Positions 16,915 through 25,769 of a stretch of DNA of 64,000 nucleotides are shown piece by piece. The stretch comes from Neptuniibacter victor (lineage in GTDB: Bacteria > Pseudomonadota > Gammaproteobacteria > Pseudomonadales > Balneatricaceae). The DNA lies in NCBI GenBank assembly GCA_027943745.1, contig AP025763.1:3844001-3908000 (forward strand), given 5' to 3'. Positions within the stretch are counted from its first letter, which is position 1. Each line of letters opens with the position of its first letter. Under the pieces are notes generated by a model that saw nothing but the letters and a program-made list of their open reading frames with translations, ran no database searches and had not been told where the DNA came from. The position numbers and the translations under genes were made by a program.

Positions 16915-18072
16915 TTAACTATGCTCACGCATAATTTCACGAGCGATGATCACTCGCTGAATTTCGCTCGTACCTTCATAAATTGAAGTAATACGCACAT
17001 CTCTAGCAAAACGCTCTAATGGGTATTCTTGCATATAGCCGTAACCACCCAGCATCTGTAACGCGCTGTAGCAAGCATCATTGGCTTTCTCACTCGCAAA
17101 GACTTTTGCCATTGAAGCTTCTTTCGCAAATGGCAGGCCTTTCTCTTTACGGTCAGCCGCACTCATCAGCAACAAGCGAGCCGCTTCTAGTTCGGTACAA
17201 CGATCTGCGATATTCCATTGAAGACCTTGAAAATCAGCAATAGGACGACCGAACTGCTTACGCTCTTGAACATAAGCGATCGCATAATCCATCGCCGCTA
17301 GTCCTACGCCTAACGCTAAAGAACCAATACCAATACGACCACCAGCCAATTCAGCAACTGCCAAACGGAAACCATCATTGAGAGAACCTAAAATAGCGGA
17401 TTCTGGAACTTCAACATTATCGAAATGAACTTCGTTTGTTGCGGAGCCATGCTGCCCCATTTTCTTCTCAGCAGGACCTACCGTAATACCTGGTGTTGTT
17501 GCTTCAACTAAGAAGCAGGTAATACCTTTACCTTTTTTAGCCTCTGGGTCTGTTACCGCCCAAACGACAAAGACACCAGCAAACTCAGCACTGGTAATCC
17601 ATTGTTTTGTACCACTAATCGCAAAACCAGTATCGGTCTTAACTGCCTGGGTACGCATCGATGCAGGGTCAGAGCCCGCGCCAGATTCTGTCAAACAGAA
17701 ACTGCCAGCACGATATTCACCGCTACAGATCAGAGGCAGGTACTTCTCTTTCTGCGCTTCTGTACCCATCGCTTGGATAACTTCAGCAACCATATTAGTC
17801 ACCGACATGGTTACTGCAGTTGAAGCACAAGCTTTAGCGATTTCAGTCATCGCCAAGCTAAAAGCAACGGTTCCGGCTTCAGTGCCACCGTATTCGCCTT
17901 TGATATTTAATCCCATAAACCCCAGCTCAGCTAACTGTTTACAGCTAGCAAGCAGGATAGATTTATCTTTGGTTTGGTCTAGTTTCTCAGCTACAGGGGC
18001 AAGTTCAGTTTCCGCAAAACGCTTGGCCGTGTCCTGTATGAGTTGTTGTTCTTCTGTCAGGGCGAGATCCAT
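16915..18072 (-). CDS. acyl-CoA dehydrogenase
   Basis: This is a typical soluble acyl-CoA dehydrogenase of 385 residues. Motifs are the first signature CLTESGAGSDPASMRT (FAD/substrate), the second signature QMLGGYGYMQEYPLERFARDVRITSIYEGTSEIQR with the catalytic Glu in YEGTSE, and TEEQQLIQDTAKRFAETELAP at the N-terminus. The YEGTSEIQ form is the short/branched-chain type. It transfers electrons to ETF. Translation probably starts at 18072 (MDLALTEEQ, with GGAA upstream); an ATG at 18084 would add four residues. It heads the six-gene operon that runs to 12333. Confidence 0.9.
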   Translation of the reverse strand: MDLALTEEQQLIQDTAKRFAETELAPVAEKLDQTKDKSILLASCKQLAELGFMGLNIKGEYGGTEAGTVAFSLAMTEIAKACASTAVTMSVTNMVAEVIQAMGTEAQKEKYLPLICSGEYRAGSFCLTESGAGSDPASMRTQAVKTDTGFAISGTKQWITSAEFAGVFVVWAVTDPEAKKGKGITCFLVEATTPGITVGPAEKKMGQHGSATNEVHFDNVEVPESAILGSLNDGFRLAVAELAGGRIGIGSLALGVGLAAMDYAIAYVQERKQFGRPIADFQGLQWNIADRCTELEAARLLLMSAADRKEKGLPFAKEASMAKVFASEKANDACYSALQMLGGYGYMQEYPLERFARDVRITSIYEGTSEIQRVIIAREIMREHS

Positions 18073-18120
18073 AAGGGTTTCCATGTAAGGGTTTACCCTA
18101 ATCTATACCTTAAAATCCCT

Positions 18121-18130
18121 TTTACGTAAA
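18121..18130. promoter_or_regulatory. TTTACGTAAA palindrome before the acyl-CoA dehydrogenase operon
   Basis: A perfect 10-bp palindrome about 49 bases before the operon's start codon. Its TACGTA core matches sites at 10042 and partly 9972, upstream of the other acyl-CoA unit and of the kinase gene. It is a plausible regulator site; the regulator is not proven. Confidence 0.35.
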
Positions 18131-18256
18131 GCAAACAACGCTAAAGAATTTACAGAAAAACAACATTACAAATGATTCAAAGTAGCCGAAACACTAGTGA
18201 TTGCGAGGTGTTAGCGCGCCTAAGTCGTGTATGAAAAAATTATCACGATAGCATAA

Positions 18257-18288
18257 AAAATAGCCTATAGAATTCTATAAGCTATTTT
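18257..18288 (-). terminator. terminator-like hairpin after the NosR-type gene
   Basis: AAAATAGC and GCTATTTT with an inner TATAGAATTCTATA make a long near-perfect dyad, interrupted by one C/A mismatch. On the minus strand it ends in six T residues, 24 bases past the stop at 18313. Confidence 0.65.
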
Positions 18289-18312
18289 CACAAAAAGGAG
18301 AAGAACTGACAC

Positions 18313-20511
18313 TCAACGACTTGAAATGATCAATTCTGGAGCAGCATCACGTTTTTTTAATTTACGCCCTTTACGCTTTTCAACAATCAAAGGAACACAC
18401 TGTTCATCACTATCATAAATAACAACGCAATCAAGGCACTGAAAACATTCATCATAATCAATTTTTCCATCTTGCTCGATCGCCTGATACTCACAACGAT
18501 GCTTACAAAGCTGACAAGGTTGACCGCACTCATCCCGGCGTGGCAACCATTTAAACAACCGTAACTTCCCAAAAACGGCCATGCCAGCACCTAACGGGCA
18601 GAGGTAACGACAATAGCCTTTATAAACAAATAAGCTAAGCACTAATAAAGAAACGGCCCACAAGACAAATGGCCAAGAGCGATCAAACAGTAGAGTGATA
18701 CTGGTTTTAAATGGTTCTATTTCAACGATACTGCCTGTCAATGGCACGGACACTAAAGCCACGACTAAAATCACGGCCAACACGATATATTTCAACCACT
18801 TAAGTTTTCGATCTAACGACGCCGAAACCTTTAATTGTGGCAGTTTCAGATAAGCAAAAAGTTTGCCTATAAGCTCTTGAAGTGCACCAAATGGACACAA
18901 CCAACCACAAAAGGTACCTCGTCCCCAAACAAAGAAAGTAACGGCAATATATCCCCACAAGAGAACCGTCATAGGATCATAGAGGAAAAACTCTACACTG
19001 CGACCTGCGACCAACGCTTGTAAGACGCCGGTGATATTAACAATTGATAACTGCCCTTGGGCATACCAACCGATGAAAACTAGGGTGAAAATAAGATAGA
19101 GCGATCTAAACCAAGGTAAACGAGCTTTTGGCTGAGTTAATAGGCCAAATTTCAGTAAGGCAACGGTCAATATAAACAATCCCGAAAGGAGTATGACTAT
19201 ATCCACTTTACGGTCAGCCCAAAGGCTGTGCCATGTCTTGTTATCGGGTTCAGCCGCAACAAAATAGCGGTCAGGTAGTATCGATTGAAAATCAAATCCT
19301 TCAGTCACGGTCTCCGGATAGAGCCAACCCTTTTTGCGCGTGACATGTAACTGAAACTCCGCGGGGTAAGCTGGATCAAGACCCGCTTGCCCAATAACAT
19401 GAAAAACCTTCCATTCATGTTCTTGCAAAGCAGTAGGTAGCTTAAGTTGATATTCAAGATCAAATAGATCTAAACGATCACTCAAATCAAAATCACGAAT
19501 TTCTATAGGTAGTTCAGCTTGATTCAAACTTAAACGTTCGGGCACTTTACCTCTCACAAAGTCATCGCCTACAAAGGAATGCCTGCCCGAACCTAACACC
19601 AGAAGTAACTGATCATTTTCAGCAACATTCTCCCGTATATAATTCCATGCTTGTGGGAGCAGTAAGTTACGTCCAACAGTTGGTACACTTAAATTTGCCA
19701 CATACAGCTCAATGAACGTGCCATCAGGTTCTGCAAGTCCATCAGGATCTTGCCCCTCTCCGATACTACCAACGAAACGAGCTTCAATATCGCTATTACT
19801 AAACCTGTACTTATCTATAAGCCCAGCTTCAAGTAGTTGCTCCCACGTCATCTGCTCATAAAACTCGGCCTTAATTCTAGCGATTAGATCTGGGTCTCGG
19901 CCTTTCGCGTAACCTAGCTTTTCACGCGCCACTTTAAGCGATGAAGATAATAGAGACTGATTAAATATGCGGACAGAAGCAGTGGCCTTAGTAACACCAT
20001 CGATATAAGCATTAGAACTATTTTTAGCACTGCCTAGCGCTGGCTTGGCATCGATTTTTATATTTTGCATTAAAGAGATACCGGGATACTGCTTGGCAAA
20101 GTCAACCAGCGGCTTTTCACCCAGCCCTTCAAGAAATACAGGTTCATGATGCGACAACACGCTTACATCAAGAAAACGTCCATCCGGGTCAATAGCAACT
20201 AACAGATTAAAGGGTATGCCTGCAAAGCCGGGGATAGCGGCGAGGTCAATTGATTCAAATGCATAACCGACAAGTGGGGTTTCGGTCGCATCTTGTTTTA
20301 ACAAAGGCCAAATGGGTAGTTCGCTATCTCGTTCACCAACGATATATGGTGTCGGGAACGCCCTCTCCATCGCAGCTCGGTCCATCACTCCCGCCATAAG
20401 AAAGGGGGAGCTTATAAACGCAAAAAAGAATGCCAGCAACGTCAGTAGTTTTAACGTTTGCTTAAGTAAGTAAGACCAAACAAAATTAAGAGGAACAGCA
20501 CTGAGCTTCAT
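18313..20511 (-). CDS. NosR/NirI-type flavin-binding polyferredoxin membrane protein
   Basis: At 732 residues this matches the usual NosR length (about 720-730). An N-terminal hydrophobic segment (about 14-40) precedes a periplasmic FMN_bind-type domain with the covalent-flavin motif region YIDGVTKATAS. Several TM helices follow from about residue 410. The C-terminal part has CGWLCPFGALQE and CRYLCPLGAG motifs and two ferredoxin-type clusters (CGQPCQLCKHRC and CFQCLDC...C). NosR feeds electrons to, and activates, nitrous-oxide reductase NosZ; the FMN is attached by ApbE. No nosZDFYL, apbE or nir gene lies nearby, and flanking genes are metabolic and regulatory, so its partner is unknown. It is monocistronic. 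Confidence 0.85.
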   Translation of the reverse strand: MKLSAVPLNFVWSYLLKQTLKLLTLLAFFFAFISSPFLMAGVMDRAAMERAFPTPYIVGERDSELPIWPLLKQDATETPLVGYAFESIDLAAIPGFAGIPFNLLVAIDPDGRFLDVSVLSHHEPVFLEGLGEKPLVDFAKQYPGISLMQNIKIDAKPALGSAKNSSNAYIDGVTKATASVRIFNQSLLSSSLKVAREKLGYAKGRDPDLIARIKAEFYEQMTWEQLLEAGLIDKYRFSNSDIEARFVGSIGEGQDPDGLAEPDGTFIELYVANLSVPTVGRNLLLPQAWNYIRENVAENDQLLLVLGSGRHSFVGDDFVRGKVPERLSLNQAELPIEIRDFDLSDRLDLFDLEYQLKLPTALQEHEWKVFHVIGQAGLDPAYPAEFQLHVTRKKGWLYPETVTEGFDFQSILPDRYFVAAEPDNKTWHSLWADRKVDIVILLSGLFILTVALLKFGLLTQPKARLPWFRSLYLIFTLVFIGWYAQGQLSIVNITGVLQALVAGRSVEFFLYDPMTVLLWGYIAVTFFVWGRGTFCGWLCPFGALQELIGKLFAYLKLPQLKVSASLDRKLKWLKYIVLAVILVVALVSVPLTGSIVEIEPFKTSITLLFDRSWPFVLWAVSLLVLSLFVYKGYCRYLCPLGAGMAVFGKLRLFKWLPRRDECGQPCQLCKHRCEYQAIEQDGKIDYDECFQCLDCVVIYDSDEQCVPLIVEKRKGRKLKKRDAAPELIISSR

Positions 20512-20859
20512 AGTAGCAACTTACACTTATTATTATTGCTCTATATTAGCCATGACTGATTCACAAACAGAACAGAACTTTGGGCTCGCTAACCAAGCCT
20601 TTAGTACCCCAACTTAAGTTGGCACCTACATGATAAATGTGACTTTTTAGTAATTTCTCTTCACAACCAAACCGAGAAACAAACTCAGAAGATAACTATT
20701 TATTTTCAACAAGTTAAGGCCACTTCTACAGTCCCTTTAGCATAAGACAACAGCATTCATGATTGTTTACTCAATAAAGATAGACGAGGATCAATTGCCC
20801 CAGTATCTTAAAAACTGCTATACATAAGGTAACCTTCTTACCTTTAATACTTTTAGCTT
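20512..20859. other. 348-bp divergent intergenic region with two inverted repeats
   Basis: This gap separates the minus-strand NosR-type gene from the plus-strand GGDEF-EAL gene and should hold both promoters. I see a 14-bp palindrome (20609-20622), and AAGGTAA/TTACCTT arms at 20826-20844 just before the GGDEF-EAL start. No FNR-type TTGAT-N4-ATCAA box was found on reading. No convincing small ORF or RNA gene is visible. Confidence 0.45.
20609..20622. promoter_or_regulatory. perfect 14-bp palindrome, candidate operator
   Basis: CCAACTTAAGTTGG is fully self-complementary. It lies about 100 bases before the NosR-type start codon and about 240 before the GGDEF-EAL start, consistent with a dimeric regulator site. 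The regulator is unknown. Confidence 0.4.
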
Positions 20860-23052
20860 ATGAGTCTAAAACTAGATCAATCTATCGATGATGCGCTGAA
20901 ACTTGTCAATGATCACAGTGGCCAAGGCTATTTTGAAGCCCTTGTCACCAGTTTAGCTCGCCTTATCCAAGCAGATTATGTACTCATCGGCAAAATTGAT
21001 CTTGAAAACCATACAGCCCACTCTCTAGCGCTCTGGTGTGACGGAGAAACCAGCAGTCACCTTAGTTACCCTCTAGAAGAAACCCCATGTGACCAAGTAT
21101 TTTCTGGTGGAACATGCATTTACCCTAGAGATATAGCTGAACTGTTTCCAAAAGATAAAATGCTCGCTGATTTTGGTCTTCAGGGCTATGTAGGAAGAAG
21201 CTTAAAAAACCACAATGGAGAACCTATCGGATTACTGGTTGCTCTATTTAAGCAACCTGATGTCGCCAGTGAAAATATTTTGAGCATTTTCGACCTCTTT
21301 GCCATACGTGCCTCAGTTGAACTAGAGCGAGCTCAATGGGAAAGCAAACTACAAGAGCAGATCGAACTGCTTAAAACTAAAAACCAGCAGCTGGATCTTT
21401 CTCACACTATCTTTGAACACACCAATGAAGGCATTCTGCTTACGGATCATCTCAATAACATCATTACTGTGAATGCCGCCTTCGAAAAGCTATCCGGTTA
21501 CTCTAAGACTGAACTCATTGGCAAAAACCCCAACATCCTCAGCTCAGGTTTACAATCTGAGCAATTTTACACTGAGTTGTGGGGCACTTTATTAAAAACA
21601 GGCACTTGGCAGGGGGAGCTGTGGAATCGCCGAAAAGACGGTTCAACATACCCTATCTGGAGTTCTCTAAGTGAAGTAAAGAATAGCCAAGGTGTTACCA
21701 CTCACTTTATCGCCAGCGTGAAAGACACACTGGTAGAAAAAGAGCTACAAGAACAACTCTATCATCAAGCAACGCACGATTACCTCACAGGTCTCAGCAA
21801 TCGCTTTGAATTTCACCAGCATGCACAAAAAGCAGTGGCACAAGCTAACCGTAACCAAGAACACTACGCTCTACTAAGAATAAATATTGATAATTTAAAC
21901 TTAGTAAATGCATCTTACGGTCATGAAACTGGCGATCTTTTAGTGCAAACAATTGGCCAGCGGCTAAACCAATGTCTTTCCAGAGAGAATGACCTGCTGT
22001 CTCGCCTAGGTGGAGATGAGTTTGCTTTGCTTATTGGCTTCAAGAGCAATACTAATTTACAAAAACACCTTAAAAAAATATCGGCCCTCTTCCGACAGAA
22101 AATACAGACCAAAGAAAACGTTTTTTCGCCATCCTGTAGCGTTGGTATTAGTATTTTAGGCGAGGACGCACATGATTTAGACACGCTACTTAGGAATGCC
22201 GATAAAGCCTTAAGGTATGCAAAAGAAAATGTACGCGGAAGCTATAGCTTTTACAGTACTGATTTCGACCAAAAAGTACGTCGCCAAGATGTATTACAAG
22301 ACCAGCTTTTCCACGCTATTGCAAAAAACCAAATAGAGCCCTACTTCCAACCCATTATTAACCTCGTCGATGGCAGTCTAAGTCATTGTGAAGCATTGGC
22401 CCGCTGGCAAGATGAGCGCCTCGGACGCGTTGCTCCCGATGAGTTTATACCTATTGCTGAAACGACAGGCCTGATCCAACAATTAGGCAAACAAATTTTC
22501 AGTAAAGCCACCAAGGCTATCCATGAACTCAACCAAAAAATTGACAACCCTATTGGCGTAACGATTAATCGCTCACCCTTTGAATTCTCCATCAACGAAA
22601 AAACCAGCTATGCAGAATACTCTCTCAACGGTCTAAATTCGGATCAAGTCAGTATTGAGGTTACTGAAAATCTGATGATAGACTCGCCAAATCATGCAAA
22701 ACGCCACTTAAGCCTGCTTAAAAAACAAGGATTTACCTTGGCGCTTGATGATTTCGGTACAGGCTATTCCTCCCTCAGTTATCTGAAGTTATACCCTTTC
22801 GACTACTTGAAAGTTGATCAATCTTTTATCCGAGATATGCAACCAGAGAGCGATGACTTTGTCTTAGTAAAAACAATTATTCAGATGGCGAAAAACCTCG
22901 GCCTTAAAACCATCGCCGAAGGCATTGAAACGGAAGAGCAACGCCTGATTCTTATTCAACTTGGCTGTGACTATGGGCAAGGCTACCTATTCAGCAAACC
23001 TATTCCCAAAGATGAATTCGAAGCCTTTGCGCTTAAATACGTTCCCGCATAA
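20860..23052 (+). CDS. GAF-PAS-GGDEF-EAL c-di-GMP signalling protein
   Basis: This 730-residue cytosolic protein has no TM helix. A GAF-like domain spans about 15-155, a short coiled coil precedes the PAS (about 183-295, AFEKLSGYSKTELIGKNP), and GGDEF occupies about 305-460 with intact GGDEF at 384-388. An I-site RxxD (REND) lies five residues before it. EAL spans about 475-725 with E511AL, the metal ligands INRS, EVTEN, LDDFGTG, LKVDQ, IAEGIE and QGYLF. By these residues both diguanylate cyclase and phosphodiesterase activities look possible; the net direction is unknown. No ribosome site is obvious. It lies opposite the NosR-type gene. Confidence 0.9.
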   Translation: MSLKLDQSIDDALKLVNDHSGQGYFEALVTSLARLIQADYVLIGKIDLENHTAHSLALWCDGETSSHLSYPLEETPCDQVFSGGTCIYPRDIAELFPKDKMLADFGLQGYVGRSLKNHNGEPIGLLVALFKQPDVASENILSIFDLFAIRASVELERAQWESKLQEQIELLKTKNQQLDLSHTIFEHTNEGILLTDHLNNIITVNAAFEKLSGYSKTELIGKNPNILSSGLQSEQFYTELWGTLLKTGTWQGELWNRRKDGSTYPIWSSLSEVKNSQGVTTHFIASVKDTLVEKELQEQLYHQATHDYLTGLSNRFEFHQHAQKAVAQANRNQEHYALLRINIDNLNLVNASYGHETGDLLVQTIGQRLNQCLSRENDLLSRLGGDEFALLIGFKSNTNLQKHLKKISALFRQKIQTKENVFSPSCSVGISILGEDAHDLDTLLRNADKALRYAKENVRGSYSFYSTDFDQKVRRQDVLQDQLFHAIAKNQIEPYFQPIINLVDGSLSHCEALARWQDERLGRVAPDEFIPIAETTGLIQQLGKQIFSKATKAIHELNQKIDNPIGVTINRSPFEFSINEKTSYAEYSLNGLNSDQVSIEVTENLMIDSPNHAKRHLSLLKKQGFTLALDDFGTGYSSLSYLKLYPFDYLKVDQSFIRDMQPESDDFVLVKTIIQMAKNLGLKTIAEGIETEEQRLILIQLGCDYGQGYLFSKPIPKDEFEAFALKYVPA

Positions 23053-23069
23053 TTGAAAAAAACCAGTCT

Positions 23070-23699
23070 CTATTGTGAATCCGGGTGCGCTCGCACAAAC
23101 TCAGGTAGAGCGTTGCAGTAACGATCAATTTCTAACAAGCTAGGATATTCCCTCAGGTCCATCTCGAAGCGCTTTGCATTATAAAACTGAGGAATTAAGC
23201 ATACATCAGCTAAACTCGGCTTATCCCCATAACAATAGGGACCATCGCCGCCTATCGACTTAAGTTGTTCTTCTAAAGCTGCAAAACCTTCTGCTATCCA
23301 GTGTTGGTACCAGCGCAGCTTTTCCTTCTCATCGATGTTCAACTCACTCTGTAGATACTTGAGAACCCTCAAGTTATCCACAGGATGAATATCACAAGCA
23401 ATTATCTGAGCTAGTCTCCTAATATTTGCTTTATCCACAGGACGACCATAAACCAACTGCGCACTCTGTGGATACTGCTCATCTAGATACTCACAGATCG
23501 CTAACGACTGCGATAATATCTCCCCATTATCTTGCAGCACAGGTACCAGCCCCTGAGGGTTTTGTGCCAAGAATGGGGCCTCTCTATTTTCAGCCGCAAG
23601 CAGATTTACAGACTGCTGCTGATAACTTAAACCTTTAAGGTTCAAAGCAATCCGTACACGGTACGCAGCAGATGAACGATAATAATCATAAAGAATCAT
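23070..23699 (-). CDS. maiA: maleylacetoacetate isomerase (zeta-class GST)
   Basis: This 209-residue glutathione-S-transferase-fold enzyme isomerises 4-maleylacetoacetate to fumarylacetoacetate using glutathione. The zeta-class signature appears as YRSSAAYRVRIALNLKGL at the N-terminus, with NPQGLVPVLQDNG as the glutathione-binding cis-Pro region and a helical C-terminal domain with GDKPSLADVCLIPQFYNA. It is the last gene of the unit fahA - VOC - maiA, 38 bp after the VOC gene, which agrees with a homogentisate/tyrosine route. Confidence 0.9.
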   Translation of the reverse strand: MILYDYYRSSAAYRVRIALNLKGLSYQQQSVNLLAAENREAPFLAQNPQGLVPVLQDNGEILSQSLAICEYLDEQYPQSAQLVYGRPVDKANIRRLAQIIACDIHPVDNLRVLKYLQSELNIDEKEKLRWYQHWIAEGFAALEEQLKSIGGDGPYCYGDKPSLADVCLIPQFYNAKRFEMDLREYPSLLEIDRYCNALPEFVRAHPDSQ

Positions 23700-23737
23700 A
23701 GGCTATCATCCGTATATCTAAACAAAGCAGCGCAGCC

Positions 23738-24280
23738 TTAGTCTTCAGAGAACTCTTTCTCATGTAACCACGCCGCATGCTTAGGCGCTTTTTTAGTACG
23801 GGACCACTCTTCCAGCATCAATGGTGCAACGTCGGCCAGCTGTTTTAGCTCTTCAGCAGTACCAGAACGATAAGTTAGCTCCAGGCGATGGCCATTTGGA
23901 TCAAAGAAATAGATCGATTGAATAATCCCGTGATCAGTAATCCCTAAAACGTCTAACCCTTTCGCCTCTAACTCTGCTTTCGCGTCAATGAGCGCTTCTT
24001 TATCCGCTACCTCAAACGCAATATGCTGACACCATTCAGGCGTATTCAGATCACGTCCCATCTCGGGGGAATTTGGCAATTCAAAGAAAGCGAGGATATT
24101 TCCTTTACCCGCATCAAGAAACAGATGCATATACGGATCAGGCTCTTTTGTGGAGGGCACTCGGTCCTCAGCAATCGCGACTAAAAAATCCATATTCAGA
24201 TAATGCTTATAGAACTCGACCGTTTCTTTCGCATCTTTACAGCGATAAGCAACATGATGTATTTGCTGGATATTGATCAT
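23738..24280 (-). CDS. VOC-family metalloprotein (glyoxalase/dioxygenase fold)
   Basis: This 180-residue protein begins INIQQIHHVAYRCKDAKETVEFYKHYLNM. Metal-ligand candidates are the His in HHVAY, the His in CQHIAFEV and Glu in GHRLELTY, giving the two-lobe paired beta-alpha-beta-beta-beta layout of VOC proteins. It is half the size of 4-hydroxyphenylpyruvate dioxygenase and is not homogentisate dioxygenase, which is a cupin. Its place between fahA and maiA suggests a role on an intermediate or a side product of tyrosine breakdown. GAGG before the ATG supports the start. Confidence 0.82.
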   Translation of the reverse strand: MINIQQIHHVAYRCKDAKETVEFYKHYLNMDFLVAIAEDRVPSTKEPDPYMHLFLDAGKGNILAFFELPNSPEMGRDLNTPEWCQHIAFEVADKEALIDAKAELEAKGLDVLGITDHGIIQSIYFFDPNGHRLELTYRSGTAEELKQLADVAPLMLEEWSRTKKAPKHAAWLHEKEFSED

Positions 24281-24325
24281 TTTAAACCTCTATTTTTATT
24301 ATCATTTCGCATCAAAGGCTTAGTA

Positions 24326-25648
24326 TTAACCTTTATATTTAGCAGGCAGAACTTGCCCACGAACCTCGCCAAAACCAATACGCGCAGCACCAGAAGCCTC
24401 ACACCAGCCTCGCATAATGATTGCATCACCATCTTCAACAAAAGTGCGCTGCTCACCATTGGCTAGCACCAACGCTTCCTTACCACCCTTAGTCAACTCA
24501 AGAATAGAGCCTGCTTCTTCATGAAGGGGGCCAGATTGAGTTCCACTCCCCAAAAGATCTCCTGGCTGAAGATTACAACCGTTAACGGTATGGTGAGCGA
24601 CCATCTGCCCAACCGTCCAATAGGAGTGAATAAAACTTGATCGGGACAGGAAGGAGGCAGGCTCCCCATTTGCCCTCATCTGTTCAGTTTCAATACTGAC
24701 ATCCAAAGAGATATCAAACGCGCCATGCGAACGGTTCGTCTCTGAATCTAAATAAGCTAAAGGCTGAGGATCATTTTCATCACGATTCCACGCTTTTCTA
24801 AAAGGCGCTAACGCTTCCGTTGTGACGATCCAAGGGGATACAGTCGAAGCAAAGTTTTTAGCCAGGAAAGGCCCCAGTGGCTGATACTCCCAAGCCTGAA
24901 TATCGCGCGCAGACCAATCGTTAAACAAACACAACCCGAACACGTGCTGATCAGCTTGATCAATAGCAATGGGATCTCCCAATTCATTGCTTTTGCCGAT
25001 ATATATTCCCATCTCCAACTCATAGTCCAAACGCTTACAAGGACCAAAACTAGGTTCTAGGGCATCCGGCGCCTTTGTCTGTCCAACCGGTCGGTGAAAC
25101 ATCTGTCCCGAGACACCTATCGAAGAAGCGCGGCCGTGATAACCGATAGGTACCCATTTATAGTTCGGTAAAAGCGGGTTATCTGGGCGAAAAAGTGCAC
25201 CTATCGATGTAGCATGATGCACGGAGGTATAGAAATCAGTGTAATCCCCGATCGTACAAGGTAGATCAAATTCAACATCCGCTTGAGGAATAAGACAGTG
25301 CTGTAACGATTTTTCCGCTTCAGCCCCCGTGCGTAAAGCACGAGACAATGCTAAACGTAAAGCAGACCAAACAGGCTGCCCCATCGCCATATAAGCGTTT
25401 AACGTTGGTTCGCAGCAGCGATCTAGCCCTTGTTGAGCAATACCAGTGAACACGCCGCTCTTTTGTGCCTTAGCAAGATCTAATACCTGATCACCAATAG
25501 CAACACCGCCGCGGAAAGACTCACTTGATCCGCTTAACCGAAAAATCGCAAATGGTAAATTCTGTATGGGAAAATCGCTGTGAGCATCGTTTGCAGAACT
25601 AACCCAACTCGTTAGAGCCGGATCATGGGTTTCATTAGTTTCAATCAT
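24326..25648 (-). CDS. fahA: fumarylacetoacetase
   Basis: This 440-residue enzyme hydrolyses fumarylacetoacetate to fumarate and acetoacetate, the end of the homogentisate pathway. Family marks are DYTDFYTSVHHATSIG (metal Asp and catalytic His), YKWVPIGYHGRASSIGVSG, DYELEMGIYIGKSNELG (metal Glu), LFNDWSARDIQAWEYQPLGPFLAKNF, and TVNGCNLQPGDLLGSGTQSGP. AAGGAT seven bases before the ATG supports the start. It is the first gene of the unit with the VOC gene and maiA. The homogentisate dioxygenase gene hmgA is not adjacent. Confidence 0.95.
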   Translation of the reverse strand: MIETNETHDPALTSWVSSANDAHSDFPIQNLPFAIFRLSGSSESFRGGVAIGDQVLDLAKAQKSGVFTGIAQQGLDRCCEPTLNAYMAMGQPVWSALRLALSRALRTGAEAEKSLQHCLIPQADVEFDLPCTIGDYTDFYTSVHHATSIGALFRPDNPLLPNYKWVPIGYHGRASSIGVSGQMFHRPVGQTKAPDALEPSFGPCKRLDYELEMGIYIGKSNELGDPIAIDQADQHVFGLCLFNDWSARDIQAWEYQPLGPFLAKNFASTVSPWIVTTEALAPFRKAWNRDENDPQPLAYLDSETNRSHGAFDISLDVSIETEQMRANGEPASFLSRSSFIHSYWTVGQMVAHHTVNGCNLQPGDLLGSGTQSGPLHEEAGSILELTKGGKEALVLANGEQRTFVEDGDAIIMRGWCEASGAARIGFGEVRGQVLPAKYKG

Positions 25649-25694
25649 TATTCGTATCCTTTGGTCAGTACTGCAGATCTATCCCTCTAATTTA

Positions 25695-25753
25695 GTCTCA
25701 TAAACAGAAACATCAATAGGTAGATATGGGCTACACTGTTTCATATTTGAGAC
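25695..25753. promoter_or_regulatory. candidate LysR operator between fahA and the regulator gene
   Basis: GTCTCATAAACAG (25695-25707) and CTGTTTCATATTTGAGAC (25736-25753) form an imperfect inverted repeat in the 121-bp divergent gap. Each half also resembles a smaller dyad of GTYTCA and TGAGAC. LysR regulators typically bind dyads of this kind in a shared promoter. Confidence 0.5.
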
Positions 25754-25769
25754 AAACAAGGTAAATATC

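Noticed and set aside
23738-24280. Homogentisate dioxygenase or 4-hydroxyphenylpyruvate dioxygenase
   Set aside because: The former is a cupin of different fold, and the latter is about twice this length.
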